A stretch of 64,000 nt of DNA from NCBI GenBank assembly GCA_000471925.1, contig CP006667.1:3038001-3102000 (forward strand), given 5' to 3'. The translations under genes and the position numbers were made by a program. The stretch's first letter is position 1. Each line of letters starts with the position of its first letter. Shown here one piece after another: positions 48,651 to 58,695 of the stretch. The notes below the pieces were generated by a model that was not told where the DNA came from, ran no database searches, and worked only from the letters and a program-made list of their open reading frames with translations. The DNA comes from Ralstonia pickettii DTP0602 (lineage in GTDB: Bacteria > Pseudomonadota > Gammaproteobacteria > Burkholderiales > Burkholderiaceae).

Positions 48651-48970
48651 GGCGGCATGCGGCGGCGAGGCGCGCTTGGGGGGTGGAAGGGGACGAAGGG
48701 GCGAAGCCACATTCTATGTGTTGTGTCCGCCACGGCGAAGACCTGCAAGTCGCGCCGCCACACTTCAGGAAAACCTCCGGGAACCGATAAACGTTCCGTA
48801 ACATCCAGCGCCGCTTGCGGGCTACACGAAAACGCTGCTTCCGAAGCCCGTTTTTTGGCCCCGCGCGCGTCATTCTTGAACGCCTGATCGCCCGAAACAC
48901 GCGCCCGAACAATACCCGCGGCCGTGGCCAGCCAGCACGCCTCAGCCGCACCGCAAACCCATCCCTGACC
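48651..48970. other. Intergenic region upstream of yfiR
   Basis: About 320 bases without an identified gene between divergent genes. The yfiR frame is open leftward to 48815, but the extra codons look non-coding. No clear promoter was pinned down. Confidence 0.45.
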
Positions 48971-49570
48971 ATGGCTCCTGCCCCAGCCAGCGCCCTTTCC
49001 CGTGCCGATCTCACGCATCCACGCCCGCTGCTGCGCCGTTGCCTGCCGGCCCTGCTCGCCGCGACGCTGGCCGTGCTGCCCGCGATGCTGCCGCCGGCGG
49101 TGACCGCGCAGCCCGCGCCGCAGCGCACCGACCTGGTCGCGCGCGTGGTCTTCAGCCTGCTCGGCTACGCGCGCTGGCCCGTGGAGCGCGACACGGTGCG
49201 CCTGTGCGTGGACAACGCCAGCCGCTATTCCGCGCGGCTGATGGAGGGCGGCACGCTCGCCAGCGGGCGGCCGGTGCAGACGCGCCAGGTCGACGTGCTG
49301 GCCGACATGCTGCACCCGGCCTGCGATGCTCTCTATGTCGGCGCGATGAACGACGCCCGACGCAAGCGCCTGTCGGCCGAACTGACCGGCCGTCCGGTAC
49401 TGGTGGTCACCGAGGAAGACTTCGAGTGCGAGGTGGGCAGCATGTTCTGCCTGAACATCCGCGACAACCAGGTCTTGTTCCGCGTCAACCTCGACACGCT
49501 GGCCCGCAGCGGCGTGCACGTACACCCCGGCGTGCTGCAACTGGGACGCCGCAAGGGAGCGCCGTCATGA
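48971..49570 (+). CDS. yfiR: YfiR-family periplasmic repressor of a diguanylate cyclase
   Basis: A 199-residue exported protein (signal in LPALLAATLAVLPAMLPPAVTA) of the YfiR/DUF4154 family. The core has FSLLGYARWPVERDTVRLCV and later VVTEEDFECEVGSMFCLNI, with conserved Cys in the same places as YfiR, where disulphides control folding. YfiR binds the periplasmic domain of YfiN and keeps it off. The stop overlaps the start of yfiN (ATGA). An OmpA-like yfiB gene was not found next to them. Confidence 0.85.
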   Translation: MAPAPASALSRADLTHPRPLLRRCLPALLAATLAVLPAMLPPAVTAQPAPQRTDLVARVVFSLLGYARWPVERDTVRLCVDNASRYSARLMEGGTLASGRPVQTRQVDVLADMLHPACDALYVGAMNDARRKRLSAELTGRPVLVVTEEDFECEVGSMFCLNIRDNQVLFRVNLDTLARSGVHVHPGVLQLGRRKGAPS

Positions 49571-50832
49571 GGGCGCGCAAGCCGGCGCCGGGCACTCCGG
49601 TCCGCCCCACACTCTACAGCGTGCTGCGCCGCATCCACCTGGGCGTGGCGCTGATTGCCGTATTCACCGCGGGCGTGTCCCTGACCGCGCTCGGCATGAC
49701 CGCGCTGCGCGTCTATGCCGACCACAACGTGCGGCTTGTGGCCCGCTCCATCGCCTATACGCTGGAGGCGCCGGTGGTCTTCCACGACCAGGCGGCCACT
49801 GGCGAAACGCTGGCGGTGATCGCCGCGTCCGAGGACATCGCGCGCGCCACCGTCTACGACCGCGACAACCGCGTGCTGGCCGAGTGGCGGCGCCCCGGCC
49901 AGCCGCAGCTGACTGGCCTGCCCCACGCGCTGGGCGAGTGGCTGAGCATGGGCGCCGTCGACCAGCCGATCCTGCACCAGGCACAGCAGGTCGGCGTGCT
50001 GCGCGTCAGCGGCGACCCGCGCAACCTGCTGCACTTCCTGCTGCAGGGCGCTCTGGGCCTGCTGGGCTGCCTGCTGCTGACCGCGGTCGGCGCGCACTAC
50101 CTGGCCAGCCGGCTGCTGGTGCAGATCGTCGAACCACTGCGCAACCTGATGCGAGTGGCACACGCGGTGCGCTCCGAGCGCGATTTCGCACAGCGCACGC
50201 CACCCGCCAGCATCGAAGAACTCAACGCGCTCAGCGAAGACTTCAACGGCCTGCTGGACGAACTACAGACCTGGCAGAACCAGCTGCAGCACGAGAACCG
50301 CTCGCTCGCCCACCGTGCCAACCACGATGCGCTGACCGGCTTGCTCAACCGCGCGGCCTTCGTCGAGGCGCTCGAGCGCGCCGTGCGCCATGCCGCCGCC
50401 AACGACGAGTACGCGGCGGTGCTGTACCTGGACAGCGACGATTTCAAGCGCATCAACGACCACCACGGCCATGCCGCCGGCGACGCGGTGCTGGTGGCCG
50501 TGGCCCAGCGCATCCGCGCCAGCCTGCGCGCCGGTGACACCGTGGCACGCATCGGCGGCGACGAATTCGCGGTGCTGGCCGCCGCGCTGCGCGCGCCCCG
50601 CGACGCCATCCATATCGCCGAACATATCCTGCAGGCCATGGCCGCCCCGATCGCCCTGCCCGACGGCAGCACGGTGCGAGCGTCGCTGAGCATCGGCCTG
50701 GCCGTCTTCCCCGTCCACGCGCAAGGCAGCCAGGCGTTGCTGCACGCTGCCGACGCCGCCATGTACGGCGCCAAGCGGCGCTCCGGCGGCATCTGGCAAA
50801 GCGCCGAACCGCGCCTGGACGTCACGCTGTGA
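49567..50832 (+). CDS. yfiN: YfiN-type diguanylate cyclase
   Basis: A 421-residue inner-membrane enzyme making c-di-GMP. A first helix (about 25-48), a periplasmic segment of about 110 residues with VRLVARSIAYTLEAPVVF, a second helix (about 158-178), a HAMP stretch and a GGDEF domain (motif at 330-334). The I-site RAGD lies five residues before it. The periplasmic part is typical of YfiN/TpbB, the target of YfiR. The four-base overlap with yfiR supports a toxin-like off/on pair controlled by envelope redox or stress. Confidence 0.88.
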   Translation: MRARKPAPGTPVRPTLYSVLRRIHLGVALIAVFTAGVSLTALGMTALRVYADHNVRLVARSIAYTLEAPVVFHDQAATGETLAVIAASEDIARATVYDRDNRVLAEWRRPGQPQLTGLPHALGEWLSMGAVDQPILHQAQQVGVLRVSGDPRNLLHFLLQGALGLLGCLLLTAVGAHYLASRLLVQIVEPLRNLMRVAHAVRSERDFAQRTPPASIEELNALSEDFNGLLDELQTWQNQLQHENRSLAHRANHDALTGLLNRAAFVEALERAVRHAAANDEYAAVLYLDSDDFKRINDHHGHAAGDAVLVAVAQRIRASLRAGDTVARIGGDEFAVLAAALRAPRDAIHIAEHILQAMAAPIALPDGSTVRASLSIGLAVFPVHAQGSQALLHAADAAMYGAKRRSGGIWQSAEPRLDVTL

Positions 50833-50906
50833 GAATCCTCATGACCGAACCTTCTGCCCTGCGCTGTTTGATGCCGCGCTGGAAATTCTGGACGGCAAGG
50901 CCGTCT

Positions 50907-51182
50907 TCAGTCCCCGAACGGATTGGGCGCGCGGTTCTCCAGCGCTTCGTTCAGGTCGAACTCGTCGCGCACCTTGTCCACCACCGCGCGGATGCTGGCC
51001 TCATAGCCAGTAGCGTTGCCGAAGCCTGTCATATTCCAGTTGCGGCCGCGGGCATCTCGGGGATGCGGCACCGGGGCCGGTACCCGCACTTTGGCCCCGT
51101 CCTCACCGATTTCATAGATTTCCTGGATGCGCCGGCTCACCTCATCCTGCAGGGCATGCCGGCCGCGCTCGCGCTTGGCCAT
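50907..51182 (-). CDS. Small hypothetical protein
   Basis: A 91-residue protein from the ATG 51182 (AKRERGRHALQDEVSRRIQ). Charged, helical start and end (KVRDEFDLNEALENRAPNP), with a basic/aromatic middle (GRNWNMTGFGNATGYE). No family recognised. Confidence 0.55.
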   Translation of the reverse strand: MAKRERGRHALQDEVSRRIQEIYEIGEDGAKVRVPAPVPHPRDARGRNWNMTGFGNATGYEASIRAVVDKVRDEFDLNEALENRAPNPFGD

Positions 51183-51235
51183 GACTGACTCCACGATGGA
51201 TCCGGGGCCATCCTAGCACGGGGGTACGGGTAAGC

Positions 51236-52084
51236 TCAAAGGGCCGTCTTGGCCGCCTGGTAGGCAGCGTAGAGGCGCTGGAAAACCGGCCCCGGCACAC
51301 CCTTGCCAACGGTGCGGCCGTCGATCGTCACCACCGGCAGCAGCTCCTTGCTGGCTGACGACAGCAGCACCTCGTCGGCGGCAAACACCGCTTCCTTTGC
51401 AATCCGGCGCGCCTCCATTGGAATCTCCAACGCCGCGCAGATCTCCTCCATAAAGCCGTAGCGGATGCCTTCGAGGATCAGGTTGTCCTTGGGCGGCGCC
51501 AGCACGCGGCCATCGCGCACCACCCAGACGTTGGACGACGACGCCTCCGTCAGCCAGCCATCCCGGAACTGGATCGCCTCGGTCGCGCCATGCTCCGCCG
51601 CATGCTGCGCGGCCAGCACGTTGCCCAGCAGCGAGGTCGACTTGATCTGGCAGTTCAGCCAGCGCCGGTCCTCCATCGTCACGCACGCCACGCCCTGCTC
51701 GCGCATCTGCGCCGATGGCAGTGCCATGGGGTTGGTCATGATCAGCACCGTCGGCACCACTTCCTTCGGGAAGGCATGGGCACGCTTGGCCACGCCGCGC
51801 GTCACCTGGATGTAGACCATCTGGTCTGACATGCCGTTGGCCTCCACCACCTCGCCGATCAGTTCCATCCACTGACCCGCACTGTGCGGATCGGGAATCC
51901 CGATGGCCTCCAGACTGCGATGCAGCCGCGCCAGATGCTGCGCGCCGCGGAACGGCTTGCCGCCGTAATACGGGATGACTTCGTAGATACCGTCGCCGAA
52001 GATGAAGCCGCGGTCGAGGACGGGGATGCGGGCTTCGGAGAGTGGGGTCAGGGTGCCGTTGAGGTGGACGACGGGGTCGGTCAT
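51236..52084 (-). CDS. dat: D-amino acid aminotransferase (PLP fold type IV)
   Basis: A 282-residue transaminase of the branched-chain/D-alanine aminotransferase family, cytoplasmic. The PLP lysine is Lys148 (CQIKSTSLL). The N-terminal DRGFIFGDGIYEV and the SSNVWVV motif are typical of D-amino acid transaminases supplying D-Glu or D-Ala for peptidoglycan. The 12-base gap to the next gene is short. L-branched-chain amino acid substrate cannot be excluded. Confidence 0.88.
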   Translation of the reverse strand: MTDPVVHLNGTLTPLSEARIPVLDRGFIFGDGIYEVIPYYGGKPFRGAQHLARLHRSLEAIGIPDPHSAGQWMELIGEVVEANGMSDQMVYIQVTRGVAKRAHAFPKEVVPTVLIMTNPMALPSAQMREQGVACVTMEDRRWLNCQIKSTSLLGNVLAAQHAAEHGATEAIQFRDGWLTEASSSNVWVVRDGRVLAPPKDNLILEGIRYGFMEEICAALEIPMEARRIAKEAVFAADEVLLSSASKELLPVVTIDGRTVGKGVPGPVFQRLYAAYQAAKTAL

Positions 52085-52233
52085 GGTGGGCTTGAACGGA
52101 AGAAATGGAGGGAATGCATTGATTGTTCCACACCGCTCTCGGGAGGCTTATGCAAGATTCGCATGACGGCGCCGTGGTCCGCGGCGCGCGAATCGCGACT
52201 CCATGGCACACCAGAACCAAAACCCGTAAAGCA

Positions 52234-52265
52234 AAAACCCGCAGGGCTTGCGCCGTGCGGGTTTT
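52234..52265 (-). terminator. Rho-independent terminator of tRNA-Ser
   Basis: AAAACCCGCA (52234-52243) and TGCGGGTTTT (52256-52265) form a 10-bp stem with a 12-base loop; on the minus strand a T run follows. It lies 10 bases behind tRNA-Ser. Confidence 0.88.
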
Positions 52266-52275
52266 GTCTGAATTC

Positions 52276-52366
52276 TGGCGGAGAGAGGGGGATTCGAACC
52301 CCCGATGGGCTATTAACCCATACACGCTTTCCAGGCGTGCGACTTAAACCACTCATCCATCTCTCC
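52276..52366 (-). tRNA. tRNA-Ser (anticodon GGA)
   Basis: On the minus strand the acceptor GGAGAGA pairs with TCTCTCC, discriminator G, CCA encoded. The anticodon stem ACGC/GCGT holds loop CTGGAAA (anticodon GGA), and a long variable arm (GTATGGGTTAATAGCCCAT) identifies a class II tRNA. The T-loop is TTCGAAT. Confidence 0.97.
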
Positions 52367-52439
52367 GGGAAGTCCGCGATTATAGCAGAGTTGTCCGACG
52401 AATCCAGTGCTTCGTCGCGATACTTCGCCTTACCCTGCC

Positions 52440-54491
52440 CTACCCCTTGCGCAGGTAGGTCACCAGCCGGTCGATCACCGGCGCATTGCGCGGCGTCAGC
52501 AGGCTGACAATGATGGCCACGGCAAACCCCGCGGGCACGCCAAAGGCGCCGGACGCGATCGGGTCGACGCCGAACCAGCGGTTGCCGAAAATGCCGGTCA
52601 TCTTCGTGAAGAACGGATAGTTGACGAAGATGTAGTACACCGCCACGGCCAGCCCTGCGGCCATGCCGGCCACGGCGCCGGCGGCGGTGGTGCGGCGCCA
52701 GAAGATGCCGAGCACCAGCACCGGGAAGAAGCTGGATGCGGCCAGCGAGAAGGCTGCGCCCACCAGGAACAGGATATTGCCCGGCCGCAGCGAGGTGACG
52801 TAAGAGGCAAACAGCGCTACGCCAAGCAGCACGATCTTGGCGGTCGTCACCCGCCGCTGATGGCTCGCCTGCCTGTCGACCATGTGATAGAAGACATCGT
52901 GCGACAGCGCATTGGCGATCGTCAGCAGCAGCCCGTCGGCAGTGGACAGCGCCGCCGCCAGCGCCCCGGCCGCGATCAGGCCGGAGATCACGTACGGCAG
53001 CCCGGCGATTTCCGGGGCGGCGAGCACGATCATGTCGGGCTGCAGCAGGATTTCGGCCCACTGCACGATGCCGTCGCCGTTGACGTCGCGGATGCCGAAT
53101 ACCGGCGGGTCGACCTTGCGCCATTGCACCACCCACTGCGGCAGCTCGGCATATGAGGTGCCGACCAGGTGCGTAAAGAACTCGTACTTGACCAGCGCCG
53201 CCAGCGTGGGCGCGGACACATAGAGCAAGGCGATGCAGAACACCGCCCAGGCTACGGAATTGCGCGTTTCCTTGACCGACGGCGTGGTGTAGAGCCGCGT
53301 CAGGATATGCGGCAGGCTGGCGGTACCGACCATCAGGCAGAACACCAGCAGCACGAAATTGAGCCGCTTGGTCTTGCGCTCCTGCTCCGACTCCGCGGGA
53401 TAAGGCTCGGTGGAGGACAGCGAATGGCGGCTGCGCGCGAGCGCATCTTCGCGCTGCTGATTCCATTGCTGCTGCGCGGTGCCCGCATCGCGCGGGAACT
53501 CCAGCCGCTCGCGCTCCAGTGCCTTGAGCTCGCGCAGCGGGGCGTTGCGCGCACGCAGGTCCTGCAGGCGCGCGTCTAGCGCGTCGCGTTCCTGCATGAA
53601 GGAATCCGGCAGCCGGGCGATGCGTTCCTGCAGCAGGATGGCCTGCTGCTTGTAGTATTCGCGCACGGCCTGCTCGGCGGGCTCGCGTTCGAGTTGCTGC
53701 TCGCGCGCGTCGAGCTGCGCCAGCAGCGTGCCGTAGCTCAGTTGCGGCAGCGGTTCCTGGTGGTGCTTCCACGCGATCATCGACACCGTAACCAGGAAGG
53801 CGGCGATCATCATGATGTACTGCGCCACCTGGGTCCACGTGACCGCGCGCATGCCGCCGAGGAACGAGCAGACCAGGATGCCCGCCAGCCCGAAGAAGAT
53901 GCCGACGGCAAACTCCACGCCGATAAAGCGCGTCACCACCAGGCCCACGCCCTGGATCTGCGCCACCAGGTAGACGAACGAACACAGCGAGGCCGCCAGC
54001 ACGGCGATGGCGCGCACCGGCAGGTTGCCGCCGGGCTTGCCGTTGCCGTAGCGCGCGGCAAGGAAATCGGGGATGGTATAGCCGCCGTACTTGCGCAGGT
54101 ATGGCGCCAGCAGAAAGGCCACCAGGCAGTAGCCGCCGGTCCAGCCCATCACATAGGCCAGGCCTTCATAGCCGGACGAGAACAGGATGCCGGCCAGGCC
54201 GATAAAGGACGCGGCGCTCATCCAGTCGGCCGCGATCGCCATGCCGTTGAACAAGGCCGGCACGCGCCGCGAGGCGACGTAGTACTCGTTCAGGTCCGAG
54301 GTGCGGCAGATCAGCCCGATGCAGGCATAGATCGCGATGGTGACAAACAGGAAGACATAGCCGAGCCACAGCGCATCGGCATTGGAGCGCTCCAGCAGCC
54401 CCATCATGGCGACGAAACCGAACAGCCCTAGCGTGAACAGGCCGTAGTACAGCAGCAGCCGGCGGCGAAAGCGCGACTGGGCATCGGGCAT
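52440..54491 (-). CDS. Sodium:solute symporter (acetate-type, VC_2705 subfamily)
   Basis: A 683-residue secondary transporter of the SSS family, probably bringing acetate or other short monocarboxylates in with Na+ for the adjacent acsA. Thirteen or so helices are expected; typical parts are the first helices, the ADWMSAASFIGLAG motif and ISGLIAAGALAAALSTADGLL. A charged insertion of about 110 residues (about 260-370, coiled-coil-like) interrupts the fold on one side, and an EF-hand-like loop (469-480, DVNGDGIVQWAE) occurs before a later helix. Both are typical of the VC_2705 subgroup, I believe, but the calcium role is untested. Confidence 0.88.
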   Translation of the reverse strand: MPDAQSRFRRRLLLYYGLFTLGLFGFVAMMGLLERSNADALWLGYVFLFVTIAIYACIGLICRTSDLNEYYVASRRVPALFNGMAIAADWMSAASFIGLAGILFSSGYEGLAYVMGWTGGYCLVAFLLAPYLRKYGGYTIPDFLAARYGNGKPGGNLPVRAIAVLAASLCSFVYLVAQIQGVGLVVTRFIGVEFAVGIFFGLAGILVCSFLGGMRAVTWTQVAQYIMMIAAFLVTVSMIAWKHHQEPLPQLSYGTLLAQLDAREQQLEREPAEQAVREYYKQQAILLQERIARLPDSFMQERDALDARLQDLRARNAPLRELKALERERLEFPRDAGTAQQQWNQQREDALARSRHSLSSTEPYPAESEQERKTKRLNFVLLVFCLMVGTASLPHILTRLYTTPSVKETRNSVAWAVFCIALLYVSAPTLAALVKYEFFTHLVGTSYAELPQWVVQWRKVDPPVFGIRDVNGDGIVQWAEILLQPDMIVLAAPEIAGLPYVISGLIAAGALAAALSTADGLLLTIANALSHDVFYHMVDRQASHQRRVTTAKIVLLGVALFASYVTSLRPGNILFLVGAAFSLAASSFFPVLVLGIFWRRTTAAGAVAGMAAGLAVAVYYIFVNYPFFTKMTGIFGNRWFGVDPIASGAFGVPAGFAVAIIVSLLTPRNAPVIDRLVTYLRKG

Positions 54492-54531
54492 GGGGGCGGC
54501 GGTCCGTGGTCGGTGGGGCGCTATCGTAACA

Positions 54532-54565
54532 AACCCGCCGGCGCGCGGAAACGCGGCGGCGGGTT
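54532..54565 (-). terminator. Hairpin between acsA and the symporter
   Basis: AACCCGCCG (54532-54540) pairs with CGGCGGGTT (54557-54565) around a 16-base GC-rich loop that can itself pair. It lies 25 bases after the acsA stop. It may be a terminator or mRNA stabiliser; the symporter follows in the same direction. Confidence 0.65.
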
Positions 54566-54590
54566 CGGCGGCAGATGCACGGCTACGGGA

Positions 54591-56573
54591 TTACTGCGCC
54601 TGCTTGAGCTGCTCCAGGATCGCCGGGTTCTCCAGCGTCGAGGTGTCCTGCGTGATTTCCTCACCCTTGGCCAGCGACCGCAGCAGGCGCCGCATGATTT
54701 TGCCCGAGCGCGTCTTGGGCAGGTTGTCGCCAAAGCGGATGTCCTTGGGCTTGGCGATCGGGCCGATTTCCTTGCCGACCCAGTTGCGCAGCTCGGTGGC
54801 GATCTTGACGGCCTCTTCGCCAGTGGGACGCGCGCGCTTCAGTACGACGAAGGCGCAGATCGCCTCGCCGGTCATGTCGTCCGGGCGGCCCACCACCGCG
54901 GCTTCGGCCACCAGCGAGTTCGCCACCAGCGCCGACTCGATCTCCATCGTGCCCATGCGGTGCCCCGACACGTTCAGCACGTCGTCGATGCGGCCCATGA
55001 TGGTGAAGTAGCCGGTGTCCTTGTCGCGGATCGAGCCGTCGCCGGCCAGGTAGAGGTTGCCGCCGAGCTCCTCGGGGAAATAGCTCTTCTTGAAGCGCTC
55101 CGGATCCCCCCAGATGGTGCGGATCATTGCCGGCCACGGGCGCTTGACCACCAGGATGCCGCCGTTGCCGTTGGGCAGGTCATGGCCGGTCTCGTCGACG
55201 ATCGCGGCCATGATGCCCGGCAGCGGCAGCGTGCACGAGCCCGGCACCAGCGGCGTCGCGCCCGGCAGCGGCGTGATCATGTGGCCGCCGGTCTCGGTCT
55301 GCCAGAAGGTGTCGACGATCGGGCAGCGCTCGTTGCCGATGTTCTTGTAGTACCACATCCAGGCTTCGGGGTTGATCGGCTCGCCCACGGTGCCGAGCAG
55401 GCGCAGGCTGGACAGGTCGTATTGCTTGGGGTGGATCTTCTCGTCGGCCTCGGCGGCCTTGATCAGCGAGCGGATCGCGGTCGGCGCGGTGTAGAAGATG
55501 CTGACCTTGTGGCGCGCGATCATGTCCCAGAAGCGGCCGGCGTTGGGGTACGTGGGCACGCCTTCGAACACCACCTGGGTGGCGCCAGCGGCCAGCGGGC
55601 CATAGGCAATATAGGTATGGCCGGTGACCCAGCCGATGTCCGCGGTACACCAGAACAGGTCGTCGGGCTTGATGTCGAAGGTCCACTTCATCGTCATCAG
55701 CGCCCATAGCAGGTAGCCGCCGGTGCTGTGCTGCACGCCCTTGGGCTTGCCGGTGGAGCCGGAGGTGTAGAGCACGAACAGCGGATGCTCGGCGCTCACC
55801 GGCTCGGCTTCGCAGGTGTCCGGCTGGTCCGCGCTGACGTCTTCCATCCAGCGGTCGCGGCCTTCGGTCCAGGCCACGTTGCCGCCGGTGCGGCGGTAGA
55901 CGATCACGTTCTTGACGGCGTCGCAGCCGCCCAGTGCCAGCGCATCATCGGCGATCGCCTTCAGCGGCAGCGCCTTGCCGCCGCGCATCTGCTCGTCGGC
56001 GGTGATCAGCGCCACCGCGCCGACGTCCACTAGCCGCTCCTGCAGCGACTTGGCCGAGAAGCCGCCGAACACCACCGAATGCGTGGCACCTAGCCGTGCG
56101 CAGGCCTGCATCGCCACCACGCCTTCGATCGACATCGGCATGTAGATCACGACCCGGTCGCCCTTCTTGATGCCAAGCGACTTCAGGCCATTGGCGAAGC
56201 GGCAGACCTTGCCATGCAGCTCGCGGTAGGTGACGCGGCTGACGGTGCCGTCGTCGGCCTCGAACACGATCGCGACCTTGTCGGCGTTGCCGTTCTGCAG
56301 ATTGCGGTCCAGGCAGTTGTAAGACGCGTTGAGCTCGCCGTCTTCGAACCACTTGTAGAACGGCGCGTTGCTCTCGTCCAGTACCTTGGTGAAGGGCTTG
56401 TTCCAGTGCAGCAACTCACGCGCGTGGCGGGCCCAGAAGCCCTCATAGTCGCGCTCGGCTTCTTCGCACAGCGCCTGATAGGCCTCCATGCTGGGGATCG
56501 CGGCTTGCCTGGCGAATTCCTCGGGCGGGTTGAACACGCGATGCTCGTGCATCACCGATTCGATAGCGGACAT
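54591..56573 (-). CDS. acsA: Acetyl-coenzyme A synthetase
   Basis: A 660-residue AMP-forming enzyme that converts acetate, ATP and CoA to acetyl-CoA. The start ATG at 56573 has CAGGAGA upstream; the frame is open beyond but noise-like. The P-loop is [12 protein letters not shown], the motif [13 protein letters not shown] is Acs-specific, and the acetylation-regulated Lys625 lies in [10 protein letters not shown]. The SSS symporter follows, an acetate uptake and activation pair. Confidence 0.96.
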   Translation of the reverse strand: MSAIESVMHEHRVFNPPEEFARQAAIPSMEAYQALCEEAERDYEGFWARHARELLHWNKPFTKVLDESNAPFYKWFEDGELNASYNCLDRNLQNGNADKVAIVFEADDGTVSRVTYRELHGKVCRFANGLKSLGIKKGDRVVIYMPMSIEGVVAMQACARLGATHSVVFGGFSAKSLQERLVDVGAVALITADEQMRGGKALPLKAIADDALALGGCDAVKNVIVYRRTGGNVAWTEGRDRWMEDVSADQPDTCEAEPVSAEHPLFVLYTSGSTGKPKGVQHSTGGYLLWALMTMKWTFDIKPDDLFWCTADIGWVTGHTYIAYGPLAAGATQVVFEGVPTYPNAGRFWDMIARHKVSIFYTAPTAIRSLIKAAEADEKIHPKQYDLSSLRLLGTVGEPINPEAWMWYYKNIGNERCPIVDTFWQTETGGHMITPLPGATPLVPGSCTLPLPGIMAAIVDETGHDLPNGNGGILVVKRPWPAMIRTIWGDPERFKKSYFPEELGGNLYLAGDGSIRDKDTGYFTIMGRIDDVLNVSGHRMGTMEIESALVANSLVAEAAVVGRPDDMTGEAICAFVVLKRARPTGEEAVKIATELRNWVGKEIGPIAKPKDIRFGDNLPKTRSGKIMRRLLRSLAKGEEITQDTSTLENPAILEQLKQAQ

Positions 56574-56808
56574 AGGTCTTGTCTCCTGACTTTGGACTGG
56601 CTTTGGCTGCCACGTTACGCCCGACGCCTTACTGAAACCTGACGCTCGGCGGCTGCGCGCGCCCACGGCACGGTTGGGGCAGTTCCCGGTGCGCATGCTG
56701 CAGCGCAGCAGGAACAGTCCAGCCATCGGGGGCGAAAGTGCGGCCTTCTCCATTAGGCTAGCACAGCTATAATGCCGCGACCCCTATACCTGAACGCGGC
56801 GCTGACCC

Positions 56809-57858
56809 TTGCCGCGCTCCCCAGGCCCACCAGCCCGCCGTGCCATATGCCGGCCCGCACGCCGGACGACCGAGGCAGTAACCTGTGTCCGCCAACCCTC
56901 CCGTCCAGACCTCCGCCTCCCCCCCCCCGTCTACGCCCTCTTCCTGATCGCCTCGATGGCGCTGGTCGGCAGCAATGTCGGACTGGGCAAATCGATCATC
57001 GCGCATGTGCCGGTGCTGTTGTTCGCGCTGCTGCGCTTTGTCATCGCCATCATCTGCCTGGCGCCGTGGTACCGGCCGGCGCGCATGCGCCGCGTCTCGC
57101 GCGGCGAATGGCTGAACCTGTTCCTGCAGGCGTTCTTCGGCACCTTCCTGTTTACGCTGCTGATGCTCAACGGCGTGCGGCTGACCAGCGCCATGGCCGC
57201 AGGCGTGATCACCAGCACCATCCCCGCCACGGTGGCGATCCTGTCCTGGCTGCTGCTGCGCGAGCGGCTGTCGCGGCGCACGGTGGCATCGGTGCTGCTG
57301 GCGGTGGCCGGTATCGCCGTGCTCAATATCGCCCGCGGCGACTCGCATGGCACCGGCAGCGGCAGCCAGGCCTGGCTGGGCAACCTGATGATCCTGGGCG
57401 CGGTGGCGTGCGAATCGATCTACGTGATCCTGTCGCGCCGGCTCACGCAAACGCTGGCAGCAATCGAGATCTGCGCCTATACGCACCTGATCGGCGGGCT
57501 GCTGATGCTGCCGCTGGGCCTGGCGCCGCTGCTGACCTTCGATGCCTCGACGGTACCTACGCAGACCTGGCTGATGCTGCTCTGGTATGCGCTGTCGGCC
57601 AGCGTGTTCTCCTTCTGGCTGTGGATGAAGGGCATCCGGCATGTGCCGGGGCAAGTAGCGGGCGTGTTCACCTCGGTGCTGCCGGTGGCGGCAGCCACCT
57701 ACGGCATCGCCTTCCTGGGGGAGAAGCCGGGCTGGCCGCACGGCGTGGCGCTGGCGTGCGTGCTGGCCGGAATCGTGCTGGCGAGCTGGCCGGGCCGGAT
57801 CGCGCGCGGCGCGTGGCGCGGCAAGGCGGCCGGCGCGGATCCGGGCGCGGCGGGCTGA
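56809..57858 (+). CDS. EamA/DMT-family transporter, start over a poly-C tract
   Basis: Ten-helix drug/metabolite transporter with two EamA repeats (about 40-180 and 190-330): VYALFLIASMALVGSNVGLGKS, then FFGTFLFTLLMLNGVRLTSA and later YALSASVFSFWLWMKGI. The first 40 residues of this frame are an unlikely Arg/Pro-rich lead. A much better N-terminus (GTG at 56885, reading VSANPPVQTSASPP) sits in another frame that joins the transporter exactly at a run of ten C (56919-56928). With 11 or 8 C the two would be one frame. The true start and frame state are thus uncertain. Confidence 0.8.
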   Translation: MPRSPGPPARRAICRPARRTTEAVTCVRQPSRPDLRLPPPVYALFLIASMALVGSNVGLGKSIIAHVPVLLFALLRFVIAIICLAPWYRPARMRRVSRGEWLNLFLQAFFGTFLFTLLMLNGVRLTSAMAAGVITSTIPATVAILSWLLLRERLSRRTVASVLLAVAGIAVLNIARGDSHGTGSGSQAWLGNLMILGAVACESIYVILSRRLTQTLAAIEICAYTHLIGGLLMLPLGLAPLLTFDASTVPTQTWLMLLWYALSASVFSFWLWMKGIRHVPGQVAGVFTSVLPVAAATYGIAFLGEKPGWPHGVALACVLAGIVLASWPGRIARGAWRGKAAGADPGAAG

Positions 57859-57971
57859 GCCACGCGGGCGAGAAATGGTAACGGTCTTCGGTTACGGTCG
57901 GTAACACAGCCCGGTCATCTGCGCTTGGTACAATCCACGCCGACTTTCAACTCGCCGACACCGCCCCGCCC

Positions 57972-58523
57972 ATGGCTTCCAATCCAATGACCAGGCCGCA
58001 GACCATGCGGCCGATCCCGAGCATCATCTTCGCGTCGCGCTGGCTGCAGTTGCCGCTTTACCTGGGCCTGATCGTGGCCCAGGGCGTCTATGTTTACCAT
58101 TTCCTGGTCGAAGTCTGGCACCTGCTGGCGCATGTGACGGAATTCGACGAGAACAAGATCATGCTGGTGGTGCTGGGCCTGATCGACGTGGTGATGATCT
58201 CCAACCTGCTGATCATGGTGATCGTGGGCGGCTACGAGACCTTCGTGTCGCGCCTGGGCATCGACAACCACCCGGACGAGCCGGAGTGGCTGGACCACGT
58301 CAACGCCGGCGTGCTCAAGGTCAAGCTGTCGATGGCGCTGATCGGGATTTCGTCGATCCACCTGCTGAAGACCTTTATCGATGCGGAGCAGCGCACGACC
58401 CACACCATCATGTGGCAGGTGGCGATCCACATTGCCTTCCTCGCCTCTGCGGTGGCCATGGCCTGGGTGGACCGGATGGTGTCACACCCGGCCGGCACCC
58501 ATGCGAAGTCAGGGACACATTGA
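57972..58523 (+). CDS. UPF0114 (YqhA-family) inner-membrane protein
   Basis: A 183-residue protein of the YqhA family. Four helices are seen: [41 protein letters not shown], a weaker one, and the last [15 protein letters not shown]. The conserved motif [21 protein letters not shown] is diagnostic. Function unknown; sometimes linked to acid or membrane stress. It precedes fumA. Confidence 0.9.
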   Translation: MASNPMTRPQTMRPIPSIIFASRWLQLPLYLGLIVAQGVYVYHFLVEVWHLLAHVTEFDENKIMLVVLGLIDVVMISNLLIMVIVGGYETFVSRLGIDNHPDEPEWLDHVNAGVLKVKLSMALIGISSIHLLKTFIDAEQRTTHTIMWQVAIHIAFLASAVAMAWVDRMVSHPAGTHAKSGTH

Positions 58524-58695
58524 GACGACGCTGAGCGTTGGCTTCACACCGGACCGCGGCCATGTGCCGCGGTTTTTTGTTTTGAGGCGCCGGCGCCACC
58601 TCCACGCGTGTAGACCGATGTATGCAGACGGGCAGAAGGCCCCGGCTCAGTGTATGATTTCGCGCTGTGTTTCACCGCTGCCCACCCCCCACAAA

